From an uncultured Pseudomonadota bacterium (GTDB lineage: Bacteria > Pseudomonadota > Gammaproteobacteria > Steroidobacterales > Woeseiaceae), in NCBI GenBank assembly GCA_913055625.1, contig CAJXJW010000004.1, positions 124,001 to 188,000 on the forward strand: a DNA stretch of 64,000 bases, written 5' to 3'. Below the pieces are notes generated by a model. The model saw nothing but the letters and a program-made list of their open reading frames with translations, was not told the origin of the DNA and ran no database searches. Position 1 is the first letter of the stretch. Each line of letters begins with the position of its first letter. Below, one piece after another: positions 31,736 through 40,285 of this stretch. Made by a program: the position numbers and the translations under genes.

Positions 31736-32514
31736 CACGGCCCCGTTCGAAACACGCGCTGCGGCATCACCTGGGCGCCGGAAGCCACGTCGAAACCGAA
31801 CACCGGCATCAGCCCGGCACAGGCGGGGTCGGCCGGGCCGGATTCGCAGTGCGTGACCGGTTCCGCGCCCACCGGCACCGCCTCGAGCAATTGTCCCAGG
31901 TCGACGGTCACAGACTTGCCGGGCCGCCAGTCGGGCAGCGTCACGGCGACACGGTTCGGAAAGTTGCAGCCCTCGATCGCGGTGACCGCGCCGCGGCAAC
32001 CGGCGCTGCCCAGGTGCACGGAGACTCGACGCTTACCGTCCGTGGCCGCCGCGCGCAGGAACTTGTAGCCGGAGCGCCAGTGCCAGTGCATGCTCATGTC
32101 GTCGAGCGGCGCGGCCGCGGCGAGCGGGTCCGCGTGGTTCGACGCGAAGGGCACGCCGATGACGAAAGAGAGTCCGGCCACGTCGCCGGGCGGGACGCGG
32201 CCCACGAGCCGGTCGTTGCCGTCCGGCGTGCCGTTCGCACACGACCCGGTGCCGTCCTCGAGGTCGATCAGGCCGATGCCCTGCCCCTGCCACCGGCCGT
32301 TCGCGGCAAGGTCCACCCGTGCCCGGCCGCCGTCCGGGCGCAGCACGGCAAGGTCAGTCACGTAAAAGCGCAGGTCCGCGAGCCTGCCGGCGCAGTCGAC
32401 CGGCGCGTTCCCGCTCGCTGCCGCAAACCGCAGCTCGAACGGCACGTCGGCTGGCCCGCAGCCGGCCAGTAGCCCGCACAGTACGAGGAGCCGTGGAAAC
32501 GGGGAAATCGACAT
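31735..32514 (-). CDS. mbnP: MbnP-family copper-associated lipoprotein
   Basis: A 259-residue lipoprotein (signal ending LLAGC, lipid Cys19) of the MbnP family, formerly the 'metallo-mystery pair' four-Cys protein. Cys41 (VDCAGRL), Cys92 (GSCANGTPDG), Cys173 and Cys183 (AGCRGAVTAI, EGCNF) fit the four-Cys pattern; another pair occurs at about 228/237. The MHWHWRSGYKFLR motif (142-154) includes Trp144 and Trp146, one of which is a likely target for conversion to kynurenine. Characterised MbnP binds one copper after this modification. No methanobactin genes are visible, so this is the pair in a non-methanotroph context. Confidence 0.87.
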   Translation of the reverse strand: MSISPFPRLLVLCGLLAGCGPADVPFELRFAAASGNAPVDCAGRLADLRFYVTDLAVLRPDGGRARVDLAANGRWQGQGIGLIDLEDGTGSCANGTPDGNDRLVGRVPPGDVAGLSFVIGVPFASNHADPLAAAAPLDDMSMHWHWRSGYKFLRAAATDGKRRVSVHLGSAGCRGAVTAIEGCNFPNRVAVTLPDWRPGKSVTVDLGQLLEAVPVGAEPVTHCESGPADPACAGLMPVFGFDVASGAQVMPQRVFRTGP

Positions 32515-32583
32515 CGATTATCAGCCGGGTCAGTGCGAAGGCCGCATTGTAGCGCGGCCGCGGCGAACGACTCGCCGGCGCGG

Positions 32584-33120
32584 TCAGGTGGCGGTCTTGG
32601 GGAGCGGCTGGCTGCCGGTGAGCGTGTCTTCCCCGTCGTCGTCATCGTCGTTCAAGGAATAGTCCAGCACGCCGGTTGCGATCAGGTCGGTCGATGCCTG
32701 GGCCACCGACAGTTCGGTCTCGAGCTCTCGCTGACGAACCTCCGCGCGCGTATTCTCCGTGGCGCGCTCGCTGAGTTCCGTCCGCAACTCGCGGGTTTTC
32801 TTCACGGAATCCCGCAGGTCTGTCCGCAGCTTTTCGGCCGTTTCCTGCTGGTGCGCGATGACCTTGTCGCGCTTCTCGATTTCGCCCTTCGCGTCCTCGA
32901 GTTCCTTGTCGCGGGTCTCGAGTTTCGTGCGCAGATCCTCGCACGACGACTGTGCAATGCGATGCTCGGCTTCCAGGCTGCGTATCCGGTCGTCGCGGGG
33001 GTCGCGCCTGCGGGCCGATGTCACACCGCTCATGCGAGCGCTGATCGATGCCAGTATCCAGCCGAGGAGAAAAGCCCCGACGGCCAGCAGCACGACGTTA
33101 TGTGGGATCTCGGCGAACAT
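32584..33120 (-). CDS. Single-TM coiled-coil protein
   Basis: A 178-residue protein starting at ATG 33120. A TM helix (VVLLAVGAFLLGWILASIS, residues about 9-27) is followed by a basic stretch and a long heptad-rich coiled coil (RDPRDDRIRSLEAEHRIAQ through RQRELETELSVAQ, about 38-150). The tail is acidic (LNDDDDDGEDTL). The topology suggests a membrane-anchored scaffold with the coil in the cytoplasm. No enzymatic motif is present. It stands alone, 70 bases from MbnP on the same strand. Confidence 0.75.
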   Translation of the reverse strand: MFAEIPHNVVLLAVGAFLLGWILASISARMSGVTSARRRDPRDDRIRSLEAEHRIAQSSCEDLRTKLETRDKELEDAKGEIEKRDKVIAHQQETAEKLRTDLRDSVKKTRELRTELSERATENTRAEVRQRELETELSVAQASTDLIATGVLDYSLNDDDDDGEDTLTGSQPLPKTAT

Positions 33121-33298
33121 CACCCAATGATTATGCGCTTTCGGGCCACGAAAAAGGACGGAGTTCTCAATCCTGTGAACACTTTGCCCGTCCGTTAAAG
33201 TTGTTCCGACCGGCCCTTTCCCGCGCAATACCGCCGAAAACCCTTTACTTTCCCGTCACTTGCCAACGGATTCTCGACGGGCAGCCTGGACGAAACGC

Positions 33299-34243
33299 TC
33301 AGCGCTGCTCGAGCACGAGCAACGTCCGATCCGGGAAATCGGTAAACAGGCCGTCGACGCCCAGTTCGTCCGCACAGAACGCCACGAGCGCGTCATGCGA
33401 CGTGAAGCCGGGCGGCAGGCTGTCCGCGCGAACGGTGTACGGGTGCACGTCGAGCCCGGCGGCGTGCGCGTCACCGACGAGCGACGTCGCTACCGGCCGC
33501 CCGTCCTCAAGCGCGTAGCAATGTTCGAGCCACGGCCCGATCGCGTCCGCGAAGCCGGCCACGCGTGCAAGCCCGTCCGGTTTCCGGAGAGCGTCGTAGT
33601 CCGTCGACGATTCGCCCCACGCGTTGTCGCCGATGAGCTGCACCACCGGCATCCGGCAGCCGAGTTCCTCGCGCAGGCGCCGCACTTCCGCGGCATCGAA
33701 ACACTGTACGCGGACCGGGTCGTCCTCCCGCGCGTAGCCGTGTTCCTCGAGCACCGCCAGCAAGCGTGCGGCAAGGTCCACTCCTTCCTCCCGGTGCCAC
33801 GCCGGCCGCTTGATCTCCGGGTAGACACCCGCCGTGCGCCCGAGTGACCGGTTCAGTTCCGCGACCAGCGCCAGCTCTTCAGCCAGCGTGTGCACCCGGA
33901 ACTCGCCGCTGTGCGCCGGGTAGCGGCCCGGGTAGACGGCCCGCCCGTCCTCCCCGACCCGCTCGGTCACCCGCAGCCTGCGCAACTCGGCCATCGAGAA
34001 GTCGCGTACGTAGTAGCGGCCGTCGACGCGGCTGCGCCCGGGAAACACCGTGGCCACGTCCGTGACCCGGTCGAGGTGAATGTCGTGCAGGACGACGAGT
34101 TCGTCGTCGGCGGTCGCGACGACGTCCTGTTCGAGAAAATCGGCACCGCAGGCATGCGCCAGCGCCTTCGCCGCCAACGTGTGCTCCGGGAGGTAGCCGG
34201 ACGCGCCGCGGTGCGCGATGACCAGCGGCCGGGATGCAGACAT
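33299..34243 (-). CDS. Glycerophosphodiester phosphodiesterase (cytoplasmic type)
   Basis: A 314-residue GDPD-family TIM barrel. The metal/catalytic start is VIAHRGASGYLPEHTLAA (residues 8-25), then GADFLEQDVVATADDELVVLHD, where the Glu and Asp ligate calcium and the His is catalytic. AGVYPEIKRPAWH and GVDGLFTDFPDRTLLVL end the barrel. The length, internal insertion and GSP sequence resemble GlpQ, but no signal peptide is seen. ATG at 34243 is preferred over TTG at 34261. It hydrolyses glycerophosphodiesters to glycerol-3-phosphate and alcohol. No glp operon is near. Confidence 0.85.
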   Translation of the reverse strand: MSASRPLVIAHRGASGYLPEHTLAAKALAHACGADFLEQDVVATADDELVVLHDIHLDRVTDVATVFPGRSRVDGRYYVRDFSMAELRRLRVTERVGEDGRAVYPGRYPAHSGEFRVHTLAEELALVAELNRSLGRTAGVYPEIKRPAWHREEGVDLAARLLAVLEEHGYAREDDPVRVQCFDAAEVRRLREELGCRMPVVQLIGDNAWGESSTDYDALRKPDGLARVAGFADAIGPWLEHCYALEDGRPVATSLVGDAHAAGLDVHPYTVRADSLPPGFTSHDALVAFCADELGVDGLFTDFPDRTLLVLEQR

Positions 34244-34278
34244 CACTTTAGGAACCGCCAATAACTTATTGAATTATT

Positions 34279-34752
34279 TTACTCTATCTTGCCGTCAGCA
34301 TCGTAGCCCGGGAAGTCCACCACCTCCCAGCGGTTGGTGTCTTCCAGGCGCGCCTGGCGCTTGAGGGCATCGACCATGTCGCGCGCATTCCACTCGACGT
34401 GCTCGTTCGTGCGCTCGACCAGCGCCTTCGGCGTCTCCATCACGCCACCGTACGGGCGGACGACGATCATCGGCTTCCCGTTCGCGTCGGCCGCATCCAT
34501 GATGAAATTCACCAGGTCCGGCTGCTTCTCGTACAACGCGGGCAACACGAACACGGCCTCGGAGTCCTTGATCTGCTGGATCAGTGCATCCTTGATCTCG
34601 TTCATGCCCCCGGACGGACGTTCTTCGGGTTTGCTGACGTTGAGGTAGTAGAATCGATCGACGCATTCGAGGAATTCGAACAGCCGCAGGTAGTCGTCGG
34701 ACTCGCTGAACGCATGCGTTACGAATACGCGAATCGGATTGTCTTCGGACAC
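34279..34752 (-). CDS. TIR-like protein (ThsB/MTH538-like)
   Basis: A 157-residue cytosolic protein of the TIR-like MTH538/ThsB family. The flavodoxin-like opening is IRVFVTHAFSESDDYLRLFEFLE (residues 7-29); FYYLNVSKPEERPSGGM (34-50), LIQQIKDSEAVFVLPALYE and KPMIVVRPYGG (93-103) match later strands. Family members are putative cyclic ADP-ribose-type signal makers in Thoeris defence (ThsB) or have unknown roles. No ThsA, Sir2 or SLOG effector lies within the window. The nearest neighbours are a GDPD on one side and, divergently, an EEP-fold hydrolase. Confidence 0.68.
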   Translation of the reverse strand: MSEDNPIRVFVTHAFSESDDYLRLFEFLECVDRFYYLNVSKPEERPSGGMNEIKDALIQQIKDSEAVFVLPALYEKQPDLVNFIMDAADANGKPMIVVRPYGGVMETPKALVERTNEHVEWNARDMVDALKRQARLEDTNRWEVVDFPGYDADGKIE

Positions 34753-34829
34753 GATCCAACCCCCTCTGGTCCGGATCTGTAATCAGGGTGTAATGGCGAT
34801 TCTACCAATTTGAGCGGACAATACGCGCG

Positions 34830-35564
34830 ATGAAGCTCCTGCTGTACAACATTCGCTACGCCGTCGGTGGCGGCGCGAGCATGCACATGCCGCTGCCGGG
34901 CGCCGGCTACGTCCTCGGCAATCAGAACGTGCTGCCCGAACTGACGCGGTTCATTCGCTCGGTGGACCCCGACATCGTCGGCCTGATCGAGGTGGACACC
35001 GGCTCGATTCGCAGCCGCATGGTCAACCAGGCCGAGTCGATTGCCGCGAGTCTCGGCATGAACACGTCGTACGAGACGAAGTACGGTGAGCGCTCGATCA
35101 ATCACATGCTTCCGATCGTGCGCAAGCAGGGTAATGCGTTCCTCGCGGCAGAGCGGGTTCACGGCGAGAAGTTTCATTACTTCGATACCGGCATCAAGCG
35201 GCTGATCATCGAACTGGAGATGCAGGATTTCGCCGTCTTCCTCGTGCACCTGTCGCTCAAGTACCGGCACCGGCACCTGCAGCTACGGCGCCTGTACGAC
35301 CTGATCAATGCCACGGAAAAGCCCGTCATCGTCGCGGGCGACTTCAACACGTTCTGGGGTGAGAACGAGATCTACCTGTTCATGAAGGCCGCCGGGCTGC
35401 GCTCGGCGAATACGAACGGCCAGCCGACGTACCCGAGCCGGGCACCGCGCAAGGAACTCGATTTCATCCTCTACCAGGACGGCATCAGCGTGAACGACTT
35501 CCGCATTCCGGATGTGCGTCACTCGGACCACCTGCCCCTGCTGTGTGACTTCACGGTAGGTTGA
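34830..35564 (+). CDS. Endonuclease/exonuclease/phosphatase (EEP) family hydrolase
   Basis: A 244-residue cytosolic protein of the DNase I-like fold. Metal-binding Glu54 is in DIVGLIEVDTGS; the catalytic Asp/Asn motif is VIVAGDFNTFWGENE; the terminal RHSDHLPLLCDF carries the general base His. The opening MKLLLYNIRYAVGG is standard for the family. Substrates in the family include DNA, inositol phosphates and phospholipids, so the actual one is unknown. It is divergent from the TIR-like gene, with about 80 bases shared between the two starts. Confidence 0.85.
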   Translation: MKLLLYNIRYAVGGGASMHMPLPGAGYVLGNQNVLPELTRFIRSVDPDIVGLIEVDTGSIRSRMVNQAESIAASLGMNTSYETKYGERSINHMLPIVRKQGNAFLAAERVHGEKFHYFDTGIKRLIIELEMQDFAVFLVHLSLKYRHRHLQLRRLYDLINATEKPVIVAGDFNTFWGENEIYLFMKAAGLRSANTNGQPTYPSRAPRKELDFILYQDGISVNDFRIPDVRHSDHLPLLCDFTVG

Positions 35565-35627
35565 TCCGCGGGCCCGCGGACAGGCAGTATCGACGCAGGC
35601 ACCAAAACGGCGCACCGGGAAATCCTC

Positions 35628-37649
35628 ATGAGCGACAAACACTGGACACTCGACACCGATGGCGACGGCATAGCCTGGCTGACCCTCGACAAGGCGGACG
35701 GCAGCGCGAACGTCCTCTCCGCGTCGGTGATCGCGGAACTCGATGACGTCCTCGACGGCCTGGAAAAAGCGCTCCCGTCCGGCGTCGTCATCGGCTCCGG
35801 CAAGCGCGGCCATTTCATCATGGGCGCGGACATCAACGAGTTCACCCGGATCAGCACGCCCGAACAGGGCTACGAGCTGACGCGCCAGGGCCAGAAGGTC
35901 TTTGACCGGCTCGAGGGCCTGCCCTGCCCGACCGTCGCCGTCATCGACGGGCACGCGCTCGGCGGCGGTCTCGAGCTCGCGATGGCCTGCGACTACCGCA
36001 TCGCCATCGACCGCGGCAAGCGCATCCTCGGGCTGCCCGAGGTGCAGCTCGGCATCCACCCGGGCTTCGGCGGCACCGTTCGTGCCGTGAGGCTCTGTGG
36101 CGTGCGGCCCGCGATGCAGCTCATGCTCACCGGCGGGCCGGTCGACGTCGCGAAAGGCCGCCGAATCGGCCTCGTGGACCGCATTTCGACGGAAGCGTCC
36201 TGGCGGACGGACGCCGGCACGCTCGTTCGCACGCGCCCATCTCGCCGCAAAGCCCCGTTCGTCGAGCGGTTGCTCGGCTTCGCATTGTTGCGGCCGCTGA
36301 TCCGCAAGGTACTCGAGAAGCAGGTCGCATCGAAGGCTCGGCGCGAACATTACCCGGCACCGTACGCCATCGTCGACCTCTGGGCACGGCACGGCGCGCG
36401 CGGCGACGCCGCGTATGACGCGGAGGCGCGCTCGATCGCCGAGCTCATGTGCACCGAGACGTCGCGCAACCTCGTCCGGGTGTTCTTCCTGCAGAACCGG
36501 CTCAAGAGCCAGGGCAGCGACGATGCACCCGAGGTGAAACACGTGCACGTCGTCGGTGCCGGCGTGATGGGCGGTGATATCGCGAGTTGGTGCGCCCTGC
36601 GCGGACTGAACGTCACGTTGCAGGACCGCGAGATGAAGTACGTGACACCCGCGCTGGAGCGCGCGCAGAAGCTGTTTGCGAAGCGCATTCGTGATGACGA
36701 GGAACGCGCTGCCGCTGCCTCCCGGCTCGTCGCCGACGTCGACGGCGCCGGCGTGCCCGAGGCCGACCTCGTGATCGAAGCGATTTACGAGAACCTGGAA
36801 GCAAAGCAGTCACTGTACCAATCACTGCAACCGCGCATGAAGGCCGGCGCGGTTCTCGCCACAAACACGTCGAGCATCCGGCTGGAAGAGCTGCGCACGG
36901 TGCTCGATGAACCGGAGCGTTTCGTCGGGCTGCACTTCTTCAACCCGGTGGCGATGCTGCCACTGGTGGAACTGATCCGTTGCGAGGATACGGAACGGGC
37001 TGCGCTCGACATTGGACTGGGCTTCGTCCGAAAGATCGGCAAGCTGCCGCTCGAGTGCGCGAGCGCGCCGGGGTTCGTCGTGAATCGCATCCTTGCGCCG
37101 TACACGAACGAAGCGCTGATCATGGCGGGCGACGGCGTCAGCCTGACGGCCATTGACAAGGCCGCGGTGCGCTTCGGCATGCCGATGGGCCCGATCGAGC
37201 TCGTGGACAGCGTCGGCATCGACGTCGCGCTGCACGTCGCAAAGGTGCTCGGCGGTGCCTACGGACGGCCGATTCCCGCGCTGCTGGAGAAAATGGTCGA
37301 GGACGGGAAGCTCGGCCGCAAGAAGGGTGCCGGCTTCTACGCCTGGACGGACGGCAAACCTCAGAAGGACGAAGGCGGCAATCCGGCGCCGGCCGATGCC
37401 GAGGATCGCCTGATCCTGCCGATGGTCAACGAGGCCGTTGCCTGCCTCTCGGAGGGTGTCATCACCGACGCCGACCTGCTGGATGCCGGTGTCATCTTCG
37501 GCACGGGCTTCGCCCCGTTCCGCGGCGGGCCCCTGGCTTACGCCCGTTCGCGCGGCATCCCGGAGGTCGTTTCGCGCCTGGAAGCGCTGTCCCGCGAGCA
37601 CGGGGATCGCTTCGCGCCACACGCCGGCTGGGCCGAAATCGGCAATTGA
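35628..37649 (+). CDS. fadJ: Fatty-acid oxidation multienzyme (FadB/FadJ-type alpha subunit)
   Basis: A 673-residue fusion of enoyl-CoA hydratase and L-3-hydroxyacyl-CoA dehydrogenase. The hydratase half has GADINEFTRI, CPTVAVIDGHALGGGLELAMACD and LPEVQLGIHPGFGG (oxyanion hole and catalytic Glu). The dehydrogenase half begins VHVVGAGVMGGDIASWCALRG (near 305), with ATNTSSIRLEEL, the catalytic HFFNPVAMLPLVE and two C-terminal helical domains (GPIELVDSVGIDVALHV). It lacks a linked thiolase gene. FadJ is the closest label by size; FadB is usually about 715-730 residues. Confidence 0.88.
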   Translation: MSDKHWTLDTDGDGIAWLTLDKADGSANVLSASVIAELDDVLDGLEKALPSGVVIGSGKRGHFIMGADINEFTRISTPEQGYELTRQGQKVFDRLEGLPCPTVAVIDGHALGGGLELAMACDYRIAIDRGKRILGLPEVQLGIHPGFGGTVRAVRLCGVRPAMQLMLTGGPVDVAKGRRIGLVDRISTEASWRTDAGTLVRTRPSRRKAPFVERLLGFALLRPLIRKVLEKQVASKARREHYPAPYAIVDLWARHGARGDAAYDAEARSIAELMCTETSRNLVRVFFLQNRLKSQGSDDAPEVKHVHVVGAGVMGGDIASWCALRGLNVTLQDREMKYVTPALERAQKLFAKRIRDDEERAAAASRLVADVDGAGVPEADLVIEAIYENLEAKQSLYQSLQPRMKAGAVLATNTSSIRLEELRTVLDEPERFVGLHFFNPVAMLPLVELIRCEDTERAALDIGLGFVRKIGKLPLECASAPGFVVNRILAPYTNEALIMAGDGVSLTAIDKAAVRFGMPMGPIELVDSVGIDVALHVAKVLGGAYGRPIPALLEKMVEDGKLGRKKGAGFYAWTDGKPQKDEGGNPAPADAEDRLILPMVNEAVACLSEGVITDADLLDAGVIFGTGFAPFRGGPLAYARSRGIPEVVSRLEALSREHGDRFAPHAGWAEIGN

Positions 37650-37858
37650 CGGGGCGCTCCGGCCGCCCAAGGGTGAACGGGTCCGCAGGCCGGTTAATGT
37701 AAAGTGTGCGCAACATCACGATGCGATGCATTCGGAGTTCCGGAAGTCGTTGAATTAAAGGTAGAATGCCTCGCGTGCCCGCCTTGCCGGAGCACCGAAA
37801 CACGCAAATGACAATTCCGCGCCCGCATGGCGGTCGCAAACGAGCGAACAGGTAGACT

Positions 37859-38908
37859 ATGACGGACGAGCAGACAACGTCGGAACTGCTCAGGCGCTTT
37901 TCGCCGCTGGACGGACTCAAACGGGACAATCTCGCTGCCCTCGCGCGCAAGGTCCAGGTCCGGGAGCTGTCTCCCGGCCAGGTCCTGTTCAAGGAAGGCG
38001 ACACCGAGAAGCGCACGTTCTACGTCGTCTCCGGAACCCTGGAACTGCAGGACCAGGGCAAGACGGTCGGTACGGTCGAAGGCGGCTCCGATTTTGCCCG
38101 GAACCCGGTCGCCCCGGTCTACCCTCGCCGCGTCACCGCGAAAGCGCGCGACCGCGTCCAGTTCATGTCCATCGACAGTGACCTGCTCGACGTCATGCTC
38201 ACGTGGGACCAGACCGGAACCTACGAAGTCTCCGAGCTGCAGGGGTCGAAGGACGACGCCGGCAACGAAGACTGGATGACGATGCTGTTGCAGACCAAGG
38301 CGTTCCACAAGATCCCGCCGGCGAACATCCAGGCGATCTTCATGCGAATGCAGCAGATCAATTACAAGTCGGGCGACGTGGTCCTGAAACAGGGCGCCGA
38401 GGGCGATTACTTCTACGTACTCACGCGCGGCACGGCGCTCGTCACCCGCGAAACGCCACTCAGCAAGGACGGCATCAAGCTGGCCGAACTGTCGGTCGGC
38501 GACACGTTCGGCGAGGAAGCATTGATCTCCGACGCGAAGCGCAATGCCACCGTCACGATGACCCGCGACGGGTCGGTGATGCGGCTCGGCAAGGATGACT
38601 TCAAGAAGCTGCTGAACGAGCCGATGCTGGACTGGGTGGACATCGACGAGGCAACGCAGCTCGTTCGCGACGGCGGCCAGTGGCTCGACGTCCGGCTGCC
38701 CAGCGAGTTCGAGAACAAGCACCTCGACGGCGCCGTGAACATCCCGCTGTACTTCATCCGGCTGAAGATCAACACGCTGGACAAGTCACGCAAGTACATC
38801 GTGTGCTGTGACACCGGCCGGCGCAGCTCCGCCGGTGCATACATACTCAGTGAACGGGGCTTCCAGGCCTACATACTGCGCGGCGGCATCAACAAGGAAC
38901 CGGCCTGA
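37859..38908 (+). CDS. Tandem cNMP-binding domains fused to rhodanese
   Basis: A 349-residue cytosolic protein. The first cyclic-nucleotide-binding fold spans about 13-118 (LSPGQVLFKEGDTEKRTFYVVSG), the second 143-255 with a near-complete phosphate-binding cassette (GDTFGEEALISDAKRNATVTM). No HTH follows; instead a rhodanese domain occupies 260-345, with active-site Cys317 in the loop CDTGRRS. The design suggests a sulfur-transfer or persulfide activity gated by a nucleotide. The first cNMP domain lacks a good cassette (EGGSDFARNPVAP). It converges on the PilZ gene through a strong hairpin. Confidence 0.85.
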   Translation: MTDEQTTSELLRRFSPLDGLKRDNLAALARKVQVRELSPGQVLFKEGDTEKRTFYVVSGTLELQDQGKTVGTVEGGSDFARNPVAPVYPRRVTAKARDRVQFMSIDSDLLDVMLTWDQTGTYEVSELQGSKDDAGNEDWMTMLLQTKAFHKIPPANIQAIFMRMQQINYKSGDVVLKQGAEGDYFYVLTRGTALVTRETPLSKDGIKLAELSVGDTFGEEALISDAKRNATVTMTRDGSVMRLGKDDFKKLLNEPMLDWVDIDEATQLVRDGGQWLDVRLPSEFENKHLDGAVNIPLYFIRLKINTLDKSRKYIVCCDTGRRSSAGAYILSERGFQAYILRGGINKEPA

Positions 38909-38913
38909 TTCCG

Positions 38914-38935
38914 GCGCCGGCGGACTCGCCGGCGC
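38914..38935. terminator. Hairpin between convergent genes
   Basis: GCGCCGGCG-GACT-CGCCGGCGC is a 9-bp perfect stem with a 4-base loop, six bases after the rhodanese-fusion stop and six before the PilZ stop. No T-run follows on either strand, so it may be a 3'-end stabiliser or a Rho-aided bidirectional end rather than a classic terminator. Confidence 0.5.
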
Positions 38936-38941
38936 GGCGAA

Positions 38942-39280
38942 CTACATCGTGTGCGTGGGCTTGTCGCCGCCAAGGGCGCCGGCGAGGTAGTTCTCGATCT
39001 TCTTCTGCGTGTTGCCCTGGTCCTGGTCGCTGAACTGTACGCCGATGCCGGCAGTCCGCTTCCCCTGCGCGCCTTTCGGCGTCATCCAGATGACCGTGCC
39101 GGCCACCGGGATCTTCTCCTCCTCGCCCATCAGGTTCAGCAGCATGAACACCTCGTCGCCAAGGCGATAGGAGCTGTTCGTCGGAATGAACAGGCCACCA
39201 TTGACGATGTACGGCATGTACGCGAGGTACAGCGCGCTCTTGTCCTTGATGGTCAGTGTCAGCAGTCCCGGCTTGCTCAT
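38942..39280 (-). CDS. PilZ-domain protein
   Basis: A 112-residue single PilZ domain: GLLTLTIKDKSALYLAYMPYIVNGGLFIPT at the N-terminus, VAGTVIWMTPKGAQGKRTAGIGVQF, then a short helical end. The RxxxR and DxSxxG c-di-GMP ligands are not complete (NGGLFIPTN stands in place of DxSxxG), as in type IV pilus PilZ proteins, which do not bind c-di-GMP well. This identity fits its place after holB, the usual spot for pilZ in gammaproteobacteria. Its start overlaps the holB stop by four bases. Confidence 0.85.
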   Translation of the reverse strand: MSKPGLLTLTIKDKSALYLAYMPYIVNGGLFIPTNSSYRLGDEVFMLLNLMGEEEKIPVAGTVIWMTPKGAQGKRTAGIGVQFSDQDQGNTQKKIENYLAGALGGDKPTHTM

Positions 39281-40254
39281 CCGTATGTCCTTGCTTGTCC
39301 CGTGTGGCTGTGGCCCATCGCCGGCCCGCGGAGGCCCGTCGCCCAATCGATCAGCAGACCCTCGAACGCCAGCTGGACGTTGAAGGAGCCGCCGGGCTGC
39401 CCGCGAAGTCGGTTGATTCGGTCTAGATAGCAAAACAGGTTCCGGCTGTCCATGCGCTGCAGCACAGAATCCGGCAATGCACCGTGGACGGCCGCCTGCG
39501 GTCCCGCAACGGCTGCCCGCGCCGCCGACTCGATCTGTCGCGCGAGCCACTCGAGGACGAAGCCCGGCTCCTGCTTCGCCCAGCTCTCCGCTACGTCGAT
39601 CGGCGACGCGTCGCCGCCCGCGACCGCCGCGAGATCGCGGGCCATGGCGTTGCAGGCGTCGAGGTGCTCGGCCGCTGTGACCGCCGCTATCGGTGCCAGC
39701 CCGGCCATCCTCAACGGTTCCGCCCAGGCCATACCGGGCCGCAGGCGATCGAGCCACGCAAGGCCCTCGGACTCCGGCGGCACTCGCAACGTGATGCGCT
39801 GGCACCGGCTCAGGATCGTGGCCGGCAAGCGCCCCAGTCGATCGGCGACCAGCACGAGCAAGGTGCTTCCCGGCGGTTCCTCGAGCGTCTTCAGCAGAGC
39901 GTTCGCCGAGTTCGCGTTCATCGCGTTCGCCGGCTCGATGACCGCGGCCTTGCCCCGGCCTTCGTAGCTCGTCAGGGCCAGGCCCGCGACCAGCTCACGG
40001 ACCTGGTCGATCAGGATCGCGTGCCGGTCCTCGGGGCGCTCCAGCCAGCGCAGGTCCGCGTGCTGCGGGCGTTCGAACGGCCAGGCCGGCAGCGCGTCGG
40101 CCGGCAGACCGAGCTTCCGCCGCACCATCCACGCTGCGGCCGCGCGCTTGCCGACACCGGGGGGTCCGGATAGCAGCACGGCATGAGGCTCGCGCCCCGC
40201 GGCGGTGGCCTCAGACCACTGTGCCGCGAAATCCTGTAGCCACGGTAACTCCAT
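39277..40254 (-). CDS. holB: DNA polymerase III subunit delta-prime
   Basis: A 325-residue clamp-loader subunit: PHAVLLSGPPGVGKRAAAAWMVRR (P-loop, residues 23-46), ILIDQVRELVAGLALTSYEGRGKAAVIEPANAMN, the NALLKTLEEPPGSTLLVLVAD motif and LPATILSRCQRITLRVP (SRC motif). The N-terminal zinc module of four Cys usual in delta-prime is absent: the segment after the P-loop reads LGLPADALPAWPFERPQHADLRW. It works with delta, tau and gamma to load the beta clamp. It lies between tmk and pilZ in standard order. Confidence 0.9.
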   Translation of the reverse strand: MELPWLQDFAAQWSEATAAGREPHAVLLSGPPGVGKRAAAAWMVRRKLGLPADALPAWPFERPQHADLRWLERPEDRHAILIDQVRELVAGLALTSYEGRGKAAVIEPANAMNANSANALLKTLEEPPGSTLLVLVADRLGRLPATILSRCQRITLRVPPESEGLAWLDRLRPGMAWAEPLRMAGLAPIAAVTAAEHLDACNAMARDLAAVAGGDASPIDVAESWAKQEPGFVLEWLARQIESAARAAVAGPQAAVHGALPDSVLQRMDSRNLFCYLDRINRLRGQPGGSFNVQLAFEGLLIDWATGLRGPAMGHSHTGQARTYG

Positions 40255-40285
40255 TAAATCCGCAACTTAGGCCCGATAGTAAAAG

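Noticed and set aside
34279..34752. Thoeris defence system
   Set aside because: Only a ThsB-like protein is present; no ThsA gene, so a complete Thoeris is not supported.
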